From Pseudomonadota bacterium (GTDB lineage Bacteria > Pseudomonadota > Alphaproteobacteria > Rhizobiales > Xanthobacteraceae): DNA of 8,721 nt. Both the position numbers and the translations under genes were made by a program. Under the pieces are notes generated by a model, which was given only the letters and a program-made list of their open reading frames with translations, was not told the DNA's origin and made no database searches. Shown here piece after piece: positions 1 through 7,645 of the stretch (position 1 is its first letter; every line of letters begins with the position of its first letter). Location: NCBI GenBank assembly GCA_023432845.1, contig JAEZEY010000341.1, positions 1-8,721 on the forward strand, read 5' to 3'.

Positions 1-153
1 CTGCTCGACCGCGACATTGTCATGGTGGACATGCGCCTGTCCGATCGCGTCACGGTGCGGCTCTCGGATGCCACCGCCGCGGCGCGCGAGGAAGCCCTCA
101 AGGCCGCCGACAAGGCGCGCAAGGCCAAGCAGCGCAAGGGGAGCGAGGCATGA
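1..153 (+). CDS. ftsQ: Cell division protein FtsQ, C-terminal 50 residues (5' end outside window)
   Basis: This is the tail of the bitopic inner-membrane divisome protein FtsQ, whose periplasmic part links FtsA/FtsZ to the septal wall synthesis complex. The frame is open from base 1 and ends at the TGA at 151-153. The visible peptide starts LLDRDIVMVDMRLSDRVTVRL, which resembles the last beta-strands of the FtsQ beta domain, where the 'I-x-x-V-D-[ML]-R' strand is typical in alphaproteobacteria. It ends in an Ala/Lys/Arg-rich tail (about residues 26-50 of the fragment) that is probably disordered. The stop codon lies inside the ATGA overlap with ftsA, the usual ftsQ-ftsA arrangement and a sign of translational coupling. 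The family call rests on the C-terminal motif and on position directly before ftsA; the transmembrane segment and POTRA domain are outside the window. Confidence 0.9.
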   Translation: MLDRDIVMVDMRLSDRVTVRLSDATAAAREEALKAADKARKAKQRKGSEA

Positions 154-1472
154 CCGTTCTTCGCTTCGGCCTCACGCCCAAGATGAAGCCGGTGTCGCCG
201 CGCCGCGCCGCCGTCGTCGCCGGTCTCGATCTCGGCACCTCCAAGGTGGTCTGCATGATCGCCCGGCTGGAGCCGCAGGCGCCGCAGGACGTGCTGCGCC
301 GCCGCAGCCATGGCGTCCGCATCCTGGGTTTCTCGCACACCGCCGCCAGCGGCATGAAAGCCGGGCAGGTGGTCGATCTCATCGAGGCCGAGGAGGCCGT
401 GCGCCAGGCCATCGACGCCGCCGAGAGCATGGCCGGGGTGCAGCTTGAATCCGTCGTGGTGTCGCTGTCGGGCGGCCGCCTTGGCTCCGAACGCTTCATC
501 GCCGATGTCGAGCTGAACGGCAGCGCCGTCGCCGATGGCGATATTGCCCGGGTGCTGGCCGCCGCCTCGCGCCATTCGGTGCGCGACGGCCGCGCCATCC
601 TGCATTCGCTGCCGATCGGCTACGAGCTGGACGCCGCCAAGGGCATCCGCGAGCCGCGCGGCATGCTCGGCCACCGTTTCGGCGTCGACATGCACATGGT
701 GACGGCCGACGTCGCTCCGGTGCGCAACCTGATGCTGACGGTCGAGCGCAGCCATCTCGAGGTCGAGGCCATGGTGGCCTCGCCTTATGTGGCGGGTCTT
801 GCCTGTTTAGCGGACGATGAAGCTGATCTGGGGGCTGCCTGCATCGATCTCGGCTCGGGCACGACCTCGATCGCCTTCTTCTCCGGCGGGCGCTTCGTCC
901 ATGCCGACGGCTTCGCGCTCGGCGCTCACCACGTCACAATGGACATCGCCCGCGGGTTGAATACGCGAATCGCAAGCGCCGAGCGAATCAAGGCAATTTA
1001 TGGCAGTGTTTTGTCCGGTGGTTCGGACGAGCGGGACATGATCACGGTGCCGACGGTGGGCGACGACGAGCGGGAGCCGCCGGGCTTCGTGTCGCGTGCA
1101 TCTCTCGTGCGCATCATCAAGCCGCGGGTCGAGGAAATCCTCGAACTGGCGCGCGATCGTCTGGCGACCTCGCCCTTCGCCGCGGAGACGCGGGCGCGGG
1201 TGGTGCTGACCGGCGGCGGCGCGCAGTTGCCGGGGCTGGCGGATCTGGCCTCCCGCATTCTGCGCCGTCCGGTGCGGATCGGGCGGCCGCTGGGACTTGC
1301 CGGGCTCCCCGAGGCGGCCAAGGGGCCGGCCTTCGCGGTGGCCGCCGGCCTGCTCGTGTATCCGCAGGCGGCGCATCTTGAGCACTTCGAGCCGCGGCGC
1401 ACGCGGCAACTGATGACCGGTACAGGCGGGTACATCTCACGGGTCGGGCAGTGGTTACGCGAGAGTTTCTGA
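150..1472 (+). CDS. ftsA: Cell division protein FtsA, actin-like membrane tether of the Z-ring
   Basis: FtsA (440 aa) is an actin-fold ATPase that binds the FtsZ C-terminal peptide and anchors the ring to the cytoplasmic membrane while recruiting later divisome proteins. The actin-family elements are in order: phosphate-1 loop GLDLGTSK at residues 25-32, the 1C subdomain roughly 95-190, phosphate-2 loop DLGSGTTS at 233-240, and the adenosine motif LTGGGAQLPG at 353-362. The last residues, GGYISRVGQWLRESF (426-440), form the amphipathic membrane-targeting helix expected at the FtsA C-terminus. Length is slightly above the E. coli protein (420 aa), partly through a basic N-terminal extension of about 20 residues. 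The start at 150 is chosen because its ATG overlaps the ftsQ stop (ATGA), so no separate ribosome site is needed. ftsZ follows after 73 bp. A TTA leucine codon at 807-809 is rare for this GC content. Confidence 0.97.
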   Translation: MTVLRFGLTPKMKPVSPRRAAVVAGLDLGTSKVVCMIARLEPQAPQDVLRRRSHGVRILGFSHTAASGMKAGQVVDLIEAEEAVRQAIDAAESMAGVQLESVVVSLSGGRLGSERFIADVELNGSAVADGDIARVLAAASRHSVRDGRAILHSLPIGYELDAAKGIREPRGMLGHRFGVDMHMVTADVAPVRNLMLTVERSHLEVEAMVASPYVAGLACLADDEADLGAACIDLGSGTTSIAFFSGGRFVHADGFALGAHHVTMDIARGLNTRIASAERIKAIYGSVLSGGSDERDMITVPTVGDDEREPPGFVSRASLVRIIKPRVEEILELARDRLATSPFAAETRARVVLTGGGAQLPGLADLASRILRRPVRIGRPLGLAGLPEAAKGPAFAVAAGLLVYPQAAHLEHFEPRRTRQLMTGTGGYISRVGQWLRESF

Positions 1473-1531
1473 CCCCAGGGCGGCAACGAGGACGACATTC
1501 GGTGGCACGAAACGTGGCCGCCCGTGCAATC

Positions 1532-1537
1532 GAGAGG
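1532..1537 (+). promoter_or_regulatory. Shine-Dalgarno site of ftsZ (GAGAGG)
   Basis: GAGAGG ends 8 nt before the ATG at 1546, a near-ideal spacing. It selects 1546 over the ATG at 1541, which lies only 4 nt from the site, is out of frame and terminates at once (ATG ACA TGA). The strong site fits the need for FtsZ in excess of FtsA, which has only a coupled start. Confidence 0.7.
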
Positions 1538-1545
1538 CAGATGAC

Positions 1546-3246
<1,701 letters not shown>

Positions 3247-3250
3247 CAAT

Positions 3251-3287
3251 TCGGCTGCCCCGCCAATGGCTGGCGCGGGGCAGCCGA
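3251..3287 (+). terminator. Strong hairpin after ftsZ, probable transcription terminator
   Basis: A perfect 13-bp inverted repeat is present: tcggctgccccgc (3251-3263) pairs with gcggggcagccga (3275-3287) around an 11-nt loop. It begins 5 nt after the ftsZ stop codon. There is no uridine tract immediately after the stem; the nearest is TTATTTT at 3307-3313. It may therefore terminate imperfectly, or act to stabilise the 3' end of the message. Its right arm is shared with a second hairpin listed separately. Confidence 0.65.
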
Positions 3288-3300
3288 CCGATCTCGGCTG
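3281..3300 (+). other. Alternative hairpin overlapping the ftsZ terminator stem
   Basis: cagccga (3281-3287) also pairs perfectly with tcggctg (3294-3300) around a 6-nt loop. It uses the same bases as the right arm of the 13-bp hairpin, so the two structures exclude each other. It is followed after 6 nt by TTATTTT. The sequence tcggctg thus occurs twice around one complementary copy, an arrangement resembling attenuators; function is inferred only. Confidence 0.4.
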
Positions 3301-3464
3301 ACTGCCTTATTTTCACTAAGCTACTGTATTAATTTGGTTTTTCGCTTCAGACGGCGTTGCGCCGCGTTTGTCCCGGCCGCCCGGTAGGGTAAATAAGACA
3401 TCACCACCGGCACCCATTCGTAAATTGCGGCGAAAAAGAGTAACAGTCCGTAAGAAACCGTGTC

Positions 3465-3493
3465 TTGGACGGTCCCGACCAGGAGCCTAAGTT
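3465..3493 (+). promoter_or_regulatory. Weak sigma70-like promoter candidate for lpxC
   Basis: TTGGAC (3465-3470) is followed after 17 nt by TAAGTT (3488-3493). The -35 element is reasonable for alphaproteobacteria but the -10 matches only three of six consensus positions. It is listed because lpxC lies behind a strong terminator-like hairpin and should need a promoter somewhere in this gap. Other placements in 3300-3640 are equally possible. Confidence 0.2.
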
Positions 3494-3514
3494 TCGGGCG
3501 CGGAAGGGGCTTTT

Positions 3515-3534
3515 CCGATCTTCGGGGGGATCGG
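3515..3534 (+). other. Small hairpin in the lpxC leader
   Basis: ccgatc (3515-3520) pairs with gatcgg (3529-3534). Two inner T-G pairs could tighten the 8-nt loop to four bases. No T-run follows, so it is not a typical terminator. It may be a leader structure or chance in GC-rich DNA. Confidence 0.25.
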
Positions 3535-3647
3535 CCACGTCTGCAGGACATTTCAAGCGTAGGCGAAAATGTGGCCTCGCGTAGGACTGAAGCGGGATCG
3601 CACAGTGTCGCAAGACGTAATGCGCGGTTTTTGCGGAATAGGGGTCG

Positions 3648-4604
3648 ATGAAGGGCGCTAAGCAAACCACTCTCCGTGACGAAGTGACCGTCACCGGTGT
3701 CGGTGTGCACTCGGGGCGCAACGTCACGCTGGCGCTGCTGCCTGCGGATGATGACGCCGGTATCGTTTTTCGTCGCGTCGACGCCGAGGGAAAAATTGAA
3801 CGTCAGGTCCGCGCCGACGTCCGCGCCGTGACCGCCACTGAATTCGCGACCGTTCTTGGCGACTCCACCGGCCCGCTTTGCTCGACCGCCGAACATCTTC
3901 TCGCCGCGCTGCGCGGCCTTCAGGTCGACAATGTCATCGTCGAAATCGACGGCCCGGAAGTGCCGATCATGGACGGCAGCGCCATGCCGTTCGTCGAGGC
4001 GCTCGATCAGGCCGGTCTTACGGACCGCGCGCTGCCGCGCCGCTTCATCGAAGTCATCAAGCCGGTACAGGTCGTCAAGGACAAGTCTTTGGGCGAACTG
4101 CGTCCCTACGAGCACGGCTTCCGCGTCGAAGCCGAAATCGAGTTCGATCATCCGCTGATCGGCAAGCAGACCCTCGACGTCGACCTGACGCCGGATACCT
4201 TCCGCAACGAGATTGCCCGCGCCCGCACCTTCGGCTTCATGAAGGACGTTTCGAGGCTGTGGAGTGCCGGCTACGCGCTCGGCGCTTCCATCGAGAACAC
4301 GCTGGTGATCTCGGAAGATCGGGTGCTCAACCCGGAAGGCCTGCGTTTTGCCGACGAGTTCGTGCGCCACAAGGCACTGGACGCCATCGGCGACCTGGCG
4401 CTGGCCGGTCTGCCGCTGATCGGCGCCTACAAGACCGTTCGCGGCGGCCACAAGCTCAACAATGCGGTCCTGACCGCGCTGATGAACAACACCGCCGCCT
4501 GGCGGGTGGTAGAGGCCCCGGTCGAGCGCGCTGTGCGCCCGCGCGGCCGTGCCGATCTCGCCGCCGGGGTGCCGGCCGCGGCATTCGGACCCGAGGTTTC
4601 CTGA
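3648..4604 (+). CDS. lpxC: UDP-3-O-acyl-N-acetylglucosamine deacetylase LpxC
   Basis: LpxC (318 aa) is the cytoplasmic zinc amidase that removes acetate from UDP-3-O-acyl-GlcNAc, the committed step of lipid A synthesis. The zinc ligands and catalytic residues known for E. coli LpxC (Glu78, His79, His238, Lys239, Asp242, His265) are all matched. Here they are Glu82-His83 in STAEHLLAAL, His241, Lys242 and Asp245 in VRHKALDAIGD, and His268 in GGHKLNN. The two ancestral alpha-beta domains span about 1-125 and 133-285; the last 30 residues are poorly conserved and probably flexible. The ATG at 3648 has AGGGG at 3640-3644, a short 3-nt spacing; the alignment of the N-terminal TLRDEVTVTGVGVHSG motif (8-23) supports this start. 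A hairpin lies 12 nt after the stop. Placement between ftsZ and bamD is usual in this order. Confidence 0.97.
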   Translation: MKGAKQTTLRDEVTVTGVGVHSGRNVTLALLPADDDAGIVFRRVDAEGKIERQVRADVRAVTATEFATVLGDSTGPLCSTAEHLLAALRGLQVDNVIVEIDGPEVPIMDGSAMPFVEALDQAGLTDRALPRRFIEVIKPVQVVKDKSLGELRPYEHGFRVEAEIEFDHPLIGKQTLDVDLTPDTFRNEIARARTFGFMKDVSRLWSAGYALGASIENTLVISEDRVLNPEGLRFADEFVRHKALDAIGDLALAGLPLIGAYKTVRGGHKLNNAVLTALMNNTAAWRVVEAPVERAVRPRGRADLAAGVPAAAFGPEVS

Positions 4605-4616
4605 CCCGAGCGCCCG

Positions 4617-4634
4617 GGCGACCCAGGGGTCGCC
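4617..4634 (+). terminator. Short hairpin after lpxC, possible terminator
   Basis: ggcgaccc (4617-4624) is the exact reverse complement of gggtcgcc (4627-4634), giving a 7-bp stem with a 4-nt loop (outer pairs used). It sits 12 nt after the lpxC stop and is followed by only TTAAT, so termination would be weak. The adjoining cgcccgggcg (4611-4620) is itself a palindrome and could compete with it. Confidence 0.4.
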
Positions 4635-4806
4635 TTAATCCCGGCTGATTGTACCTCTAGTCGCTGTTCCTGCCGGTTTTCCCGTCAGTCGTGCCGGTTG
4701 GCGCAGGCCGGCCTGTCCGTTAAGGATATGGGGACCAGGCCCTCCTACAATGGACGGCCGAGGAACTAGAGTTTCCACATTGGTTGTGTCGACGGATCGA
4801 GCCGGA

Positions 4807-5694
4807 ATGACCTTGCGTGCGACTGATACATCCCGGCCAGGCGGTTTCCGGCCCGGTATCGCCCGGCGCGCCGCCCGCATGGCGGCGCTGGTGCTGCTGA
4901 CCGTCAGCCTCGGCGCCTGCTCCAGCCTCGACATCTTCGGCAGCAAGAACGACACGCCGCCCGACGAGCCAGCAGACCGGCTCTATAACGAGGGCCTTTT
5001 CCTTCTCAACAACAAGAAGGATCTCAAGAAGGCGGTGGCGAAGTTCGAGGAAGTTGACCGCCAGCACCCCTATTCGGAATGGGCGCGCAAGTCGCTCATC
5101 ATGACGGCCTATGCCCAGTATCAGGCCGGCAATTACGACGACTGCGTCACCTCGGCGAAGCGCTACATTGCGCTGCATCCCGGCAGTCCGGACGCCGCCT
5201 ACGCCCAGTTCCTGATTGCCTCGTCCTATTTCGACGAGATCCCGGACATCTCCCGTGACCAGGACCGCACCGAAAAGGCGCTCGCCGCGCTCGACGAGGT
5301 GATCCGCAAGTATCCGACCAGCGAATACGCCGTCAGCGCCAAGCAGAAGGTCGAGGTCGCCCGCGACCAGCTTGCCGGCAAGGAAATGACCGTCGGCCGC
5401 TATTACCTGGAAAAGAAGGACTACACCGGCGCCATCAACCGCTTCAAAGTGGTGGTGACCCAGTATCAAACGACGCGGCAGGTCGAAGAGGCGCTGATGC
5501 GTCTGACCGAGGCCTATATGGCGCTCGGCATCACCCATGAGGCGCAGACCGCCGCCGCCGTGCTCGGTCACAATTTCCCGGACAGCCCCTGGTACAAGCA
5601 CGCCTATGAGCGCGTGAAGGGCGCCGGCCTCGAGCCCAACGAGAACCGGGGTTCCTGGATCAGCCGCGCCTTCAAGAAGGTCGGGCTGGGCTGA
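4807..5694 (+). CDS. bamD: Outer membrane assembly lipoprotein BamD (ComL/YfiO family)
   Basis: BamD is the essential lipoprotein of the Bam complex, which inserts beta-barrel proteins into the outer membrane; it sits on the periplasmic face and contacts BamA. From this start the protein has 295 aa. An Arg-rich n-region (RRAAR) and hydrophobic core MAALVLLTVSLGAC end in a lipobox with the lipidated Cys at residue 38. The mature protein is built of TPR-like repeats from about residue 57 (DRLYNEGLFLLNNKKDLKKA), including AYAQYQAGNYDDCV, ALDEVIRKYPTSEYA and YYLEKKDYTGAINRF, as in other BamD proteins. It ends in an amphipathic SWISRAFKKVGLG. The start is uncertain: an in-frame ATG at 4750 would add 19 residues with no signal-peptide character, a TTG at 4780 follows GAGGA (4760-4764) at 15 nt, and an ATG at 4879 would lose the basic n-region. 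None has a strong ribosome site. Confidence 0.93.
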   Translation: MTLRATDTSRPGGFRPGIARRAARMAALVLLTVSLGACSSLDIFGSKNDTPPDEPADRLYNEGLFLLNNKKDLKKAVAKFEEVDRQHPYSEWARKSLIMTAYAQYQAGNYDDCVTSAKRYIALHPGSPDAAYAQFLIASSYFDEIPDISRDQDRTEKALAALDEVIRKYPTSEYAVSAKQKVEVARDQLAGKEMTVGRYYLEKKDYTGAINRFKVVVTQYQTTRQVEEALMRLTEAYMALGITHEAQTAAAVLGHNFPDSPWYKHAYERVKGAGLEPNENRGSWISRAFKKVGLG

Positions 5695-5700
5695 ACTTTC

Positions 5701-5715
5701 GTTCCCCTCTTGTAC
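5701..5715 (+). promoter_or_regulatory. LexA (SOS) box-like site upstream of recN
   Basis: The 15-mer GTTCCCCTCTTGTAC matches the alphaproteobacterial LexA operator GTTC-N7-GTTC in seven of the eight fixed positions (GTAC instead of the second GTTC), with the pyrimidine-rich spacer typical of such boxes. It starts 7 nt after the bamD stop and overlaps TTGTAC (5710-5715), a possible -35 element followed after 16 nt by TAAAGA (5732-5737). recN is a classical SOS gene in several bacteria, so the position is sensible. The site is 127 nt from the recN ATG. Regulation is inferred, not shown. Confidence 0.4.
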
Positions 5716-5775
5716 CCATCCGCGGCGTCCTTAAAGATACGTCCGAATCGTAAGGCGTGGATGTCCGGGACATAA

Positions 5776-5817
5776 GGGCGCTTACGCCCGTCTTTCGACG
5801 GGCTATGCCCGGGCATA
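5776..5817 (+). repeat. Cluster of adjoining palindromes in the recN leader
   Basis: Three inverted repeats follow one another. gggcg (5776-5780) pairs with cgccc (5785-5789); gcccgtc (5786-5792) pairs with gacgggc (5797-5803) around TTTC; and tatgcccgggcata (5804-5817) is a perfect 14-bp palindrome. The first two share bases and exclude each other. The cluster ends 25 nt before the recN ATG. It could be a bamD terminator without a U-tract, a leader structure or a protein-binding site. Confidence 0.45.
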
Positions 5818-5842
5818 ACGACGCCGGTGGACCAGTCCCGCC

Positions 5843-7513
5843 ATGCTCTCCCGTCTCTCGATCCGCGACATCGTCCTGATCGACCGGCTCGACATCGATT
5901 TTGCCGGGCACCTTGCCGTGCTCACCGGCGAGACCGGTGCCGGCAAATCAATCCTGCTCGACTCCTTTGCCCTGGCTTTGGGCGGCCGCGGCGACCAGTC
6001 GCTGGTGCGGCAGGGCGCCGAACAGGGCCAGGTGACGGCTGCCTTTGAGGTCGGGGCGAAGCACCCGGCGCGCGCCATTCTCGCCGCCAACGATATTGCC
6101 GACGAAGACACTTTGATCCTGCGCCGCGTGCAGCTTGCCGACGGCCGCACCCGCGCTTTCGTCAACGACCAGCCGGTGAGCGTGCAGGTGCTCAGGCAGC
6201 TCGGTTCCGTGCTGGTCGAGATCCACGGCCAGCACGACGACCGCGCGCTGGTCGATGCCGCCACCCATCGCAGCCTGCTCGACGCCTTCGGCGGCCTCGA
6301 TGCCGACGCCGCGAAAGTCTCCGCTCTGTGGGAGGCACGGCGCGAGGCGAGCGATGCGCTCGCCGCGCACAAGGCCGACATTGAGCGCGCGCAGCGCGAG
6401 AGCGACTGGCTGCGTCACGCCGTCGCCGAACTCGACAAACTGGCGCCGCAGCCGGGCGAGGAGACGAGCCTCGCCGAACGGCGCACGGTGATGATGCAGT
6501 CGGAGAAGGTGGCGCAGGATCTGCGTGACGCTTTTGACGCCATTGCCGGCTCGGGCTCGGCTGTGCCGGCAATGGCCGCCGCGGTGCGCCGTCTCGAGCG
6601 CCGCGCGACGCAGGCGCCGTCTCTGGTCGAACCGTCGGTGAAGTCGTTCGACGTCGCGCTCAACGCGCTGGAGGAAACCCGCGCCCATCTCGAAGCCGCC
6701 TTGCGCGCCGCCGATTTCGATCCGGCCGAGCTGGAGCGCAGCGAGGAGCGGCTGTTCGCGCTGCGTGCCGCCGCGCGCAAATACAATGTGCCGGTCGATG
6801 ATCTTGCCGCGCTCGCCGCGAAGTATCGCGACGACATCGGCCTGATCGATGCCGGCGAGGCAAAGCTCAAGCAGCTCGAGGCTGCCGCGGCGCAGGCCGA
6901 CGCCCTGTTCCACAAGAGCGCCGATGCTTTGTCCAAGGCGCGGGCGAAAGCCGCGGCCAAGCTCGACAAGGCCGTCAACGCCGAGTTGCCGCCGCTCAAG
7001 CTCGAACGCGCCAAGTTCTCGACCCAGATCGACACCGACGCCAATGCCGTCGGCCCGAACGGCATCGACCGCGTCGAGTTCTGGGTGCAGACCAATCCCG
7101 GCACCAAGCCGGGTCCGATGATGAAGATCGCCTCGGGCGGCGAGCTCGCGCGTTTTCTGCTGGCGCTCAAGGTGGTGCTGGCCGATCGCGGCTCGGCGCC
7201 GACCTTGGTGTTCGACGAAATCGACACTGGCGTCGGCGGCGCGGTGGCCGATGCCATCGGCATGCGGCTGGCGCGGCTTGGCAGGAACGTGCAGGTGCTC
7301 GCGGTGACGCATGCGCCGCAGGTCGCGGCGCGCGCCGACCGCCATTACGTCATCTCCAAGGATGCGCTCGACAAGGGCAAGCGCGTCGCAACGCGCGTCA
7401 CCGAGGTCGCCGCCGATCACCGCCGCGAGGAAATTGCCCGCATGCTGGCGGGGGCGGAGATCACGAACGAGGCGCGGGCGGCGGCGGAGGGGTTGATCAA
7501 GCAGGCGTCGTAG
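5843..7513 (+). CDS. recN: DNA repair protein RecN, SMC-like ATPase
   Basis: RecN (556 aa, E. coli 553) is a cytoplasmic SMC-family ATPase that acts early in double-strand break repair, holding broken DNA and promoting RecA-dependent recombination. The N-terminal half-head has Walker A GETGAGKS at 29-36 and the RecN-typical GQHDDRALVD at 129-138. A central region of about 155-385, rich in Ala, Glu, Lys and Arg, forms the short coiled-coil arm. The C-terminal half-head has the ABC signature SGGELARFLLALK (431-443), Walker B TLVFDEID (454-461) with catalytic Glu459, and VTHAPQVAARAD (488-499) with the switch His490. The start matches the conserved N-terminus LxxLxIRDIVLID; GGTGGA at 5826-5831 lies 11 nt upstream. 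It is separated from bamD by 148 bp holding a LexA-like site, so it is probably transcribed on its own at least under DNA damage. Confidence 0.97.
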   Translation: MLSRLSIRDIVLIDRLDIDFAGHLAVLTGETGAGKSILLDSFALALGGRGDQSLVRQGAEQGQVTAAFEVGAKHPARAILAANDIADEDTLILRRVQLADGRTRAFVNDQPVSVQVLRQLGSVLVEIHGQHDDRALVDAATHRSLLDAFGGLDADAAKVSALWEARREASDALAAHKADIERAQRESDWLRHAVAELDKLAPQPGEETSLAERRTVMMQSEKVAQDLRDAFDAIAGSGSAVPAMAAAVRRLERRATQAPSLVEPSVKSFDVALNALEETRAHLEAALRAADFDPAELERSEERLFALRAAARKYNVPVDDLAALAAKYRDDIGLIDAGEAKLKQLEAAAAQADALFHKSADALSKARAKAAAKLDKAVNAELPPLKLERAKFSTQIDTDANAVGPNGIDRVEFWVQTNPGTKPGPMMKIASGGELARFLLALKVVLADRGSAPTLVFDEIDTGVGGAVADAIGMRLARLGRNVQVLAVTHAPQVAARADRHYVISKDALDKGKRVATRVTEVAADHRREEIARMLAGAEITNEARAAAEGLIKQAS

Positions 7514-7518
7514 TCACT

Positions 7519-7604
7519 TGTCATGCCCCGCGAAAGCGGGGCATCCAGTATTCACCGCACCGTCTGTGTGTGTACTGGATTGCCCGCTTGCGCGAGCAAT
7601 GACA
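7519..7604 (+). repeat. REP-like palindromic intergenic repeat between recN and ligA
   Basis: This 86-bp unit has three nested or adjoining inverted repeats. The outer ends are tgtcat (7519-7524) and atgaca (7599-7604). Inside, atgccccgc (7523-7531) pairs perfectly with gcggggcat (7536-7544) around a GAAA tetraloop. Next, ccagta (7545-7550) pairs with tactgg (7573-7578) around a 22-nt loop containing a short GT run. Last, attgcccgc (7579-7587) pairs with gcgagcaat (7592-7600) with one C-A mismatch and a TTGC loop. As RNA it could fold like a cloverleaf. Similar GTCATGCCC...GGGCATCCA...GCAATGAC units are abundant between genes in Bradyrhizobium and Rhodopseudomonas relatives; that comparison is from memory. 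It may also act as the recN terminator. Confidence 0.75.
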
Positions 7605-7645
7605 GAACGAGTGAGCCGCGCCGCGGAATGACGGATTCTAATATT

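Larger units (their letters stand above)
3247..3647 (+). other. 401-bp ftsZ-lpxC intergenic region and probable lpxC leader
   Basis: This is the longest non-coding stretch in the window and is less GC-rich than its neighbours, especially 3300-3350 and 3421-3465. It holds two overlapping hairpins directly after ftsZ (3251-3300), a T-rich patch (3307-3313 and 3333-3342), a weak promoter-like pair near 3465-3493 and a small hairpin at 3515-3534. A 63-codon open frame starting with GTG (3460-3651) overlaps the lpxC start, but its Arg/Ser-rich composition and lack of a ribosome site argue against a real gene. No tRNA or known riboswitch is recognisable. The most economical reading is that lpxC has its own promoter here and a long 5' untranslated leader; that is an inference. 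Confidence 0.6.

Noticed and set aside
950..1015. AT-richer patch in ftsA (with a rare TTA codon upstream at 807) considered as an internal ftsZ promoter
   Set aside because: TTTATG at 997-1002 has no acceptable -35 at 16-18 nt, and the patch encodes a normal part of FtsA. It may just reflect local codon choice.
3329..3343. Possible CtrA site (TTAA-N7-TTAA) in the ftsZ-lpxC gap
   Set aside because: Only the first half-site TTAA is present; seven bases later the sequence is TTTC, two of four matches, in an AT-richer patch where this is likely by chance.
3321..4451. 376-codon minus-strand open frame antisense to lpxC and its leader
   Set aside because: Most of it mirrors lpxC codons and the part beyond lpxC shows no family resemblance. 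All LpxC zinc ligands are on the + strand frame.
4720..5601. 293-codon minus-strand open frame antisense to bamD
   Set aside because: It is a codon-bias shadow without domain features; the + strand frame has a lipobox and TPR repeats.
5948..7420. 490-codon minus-strand open frame antisense to recN
   Set aside because: It has the same shadow composition (His/Arg/Gly/Leu-rich), no motif and no ribosome site, and it lies entirely within recN.
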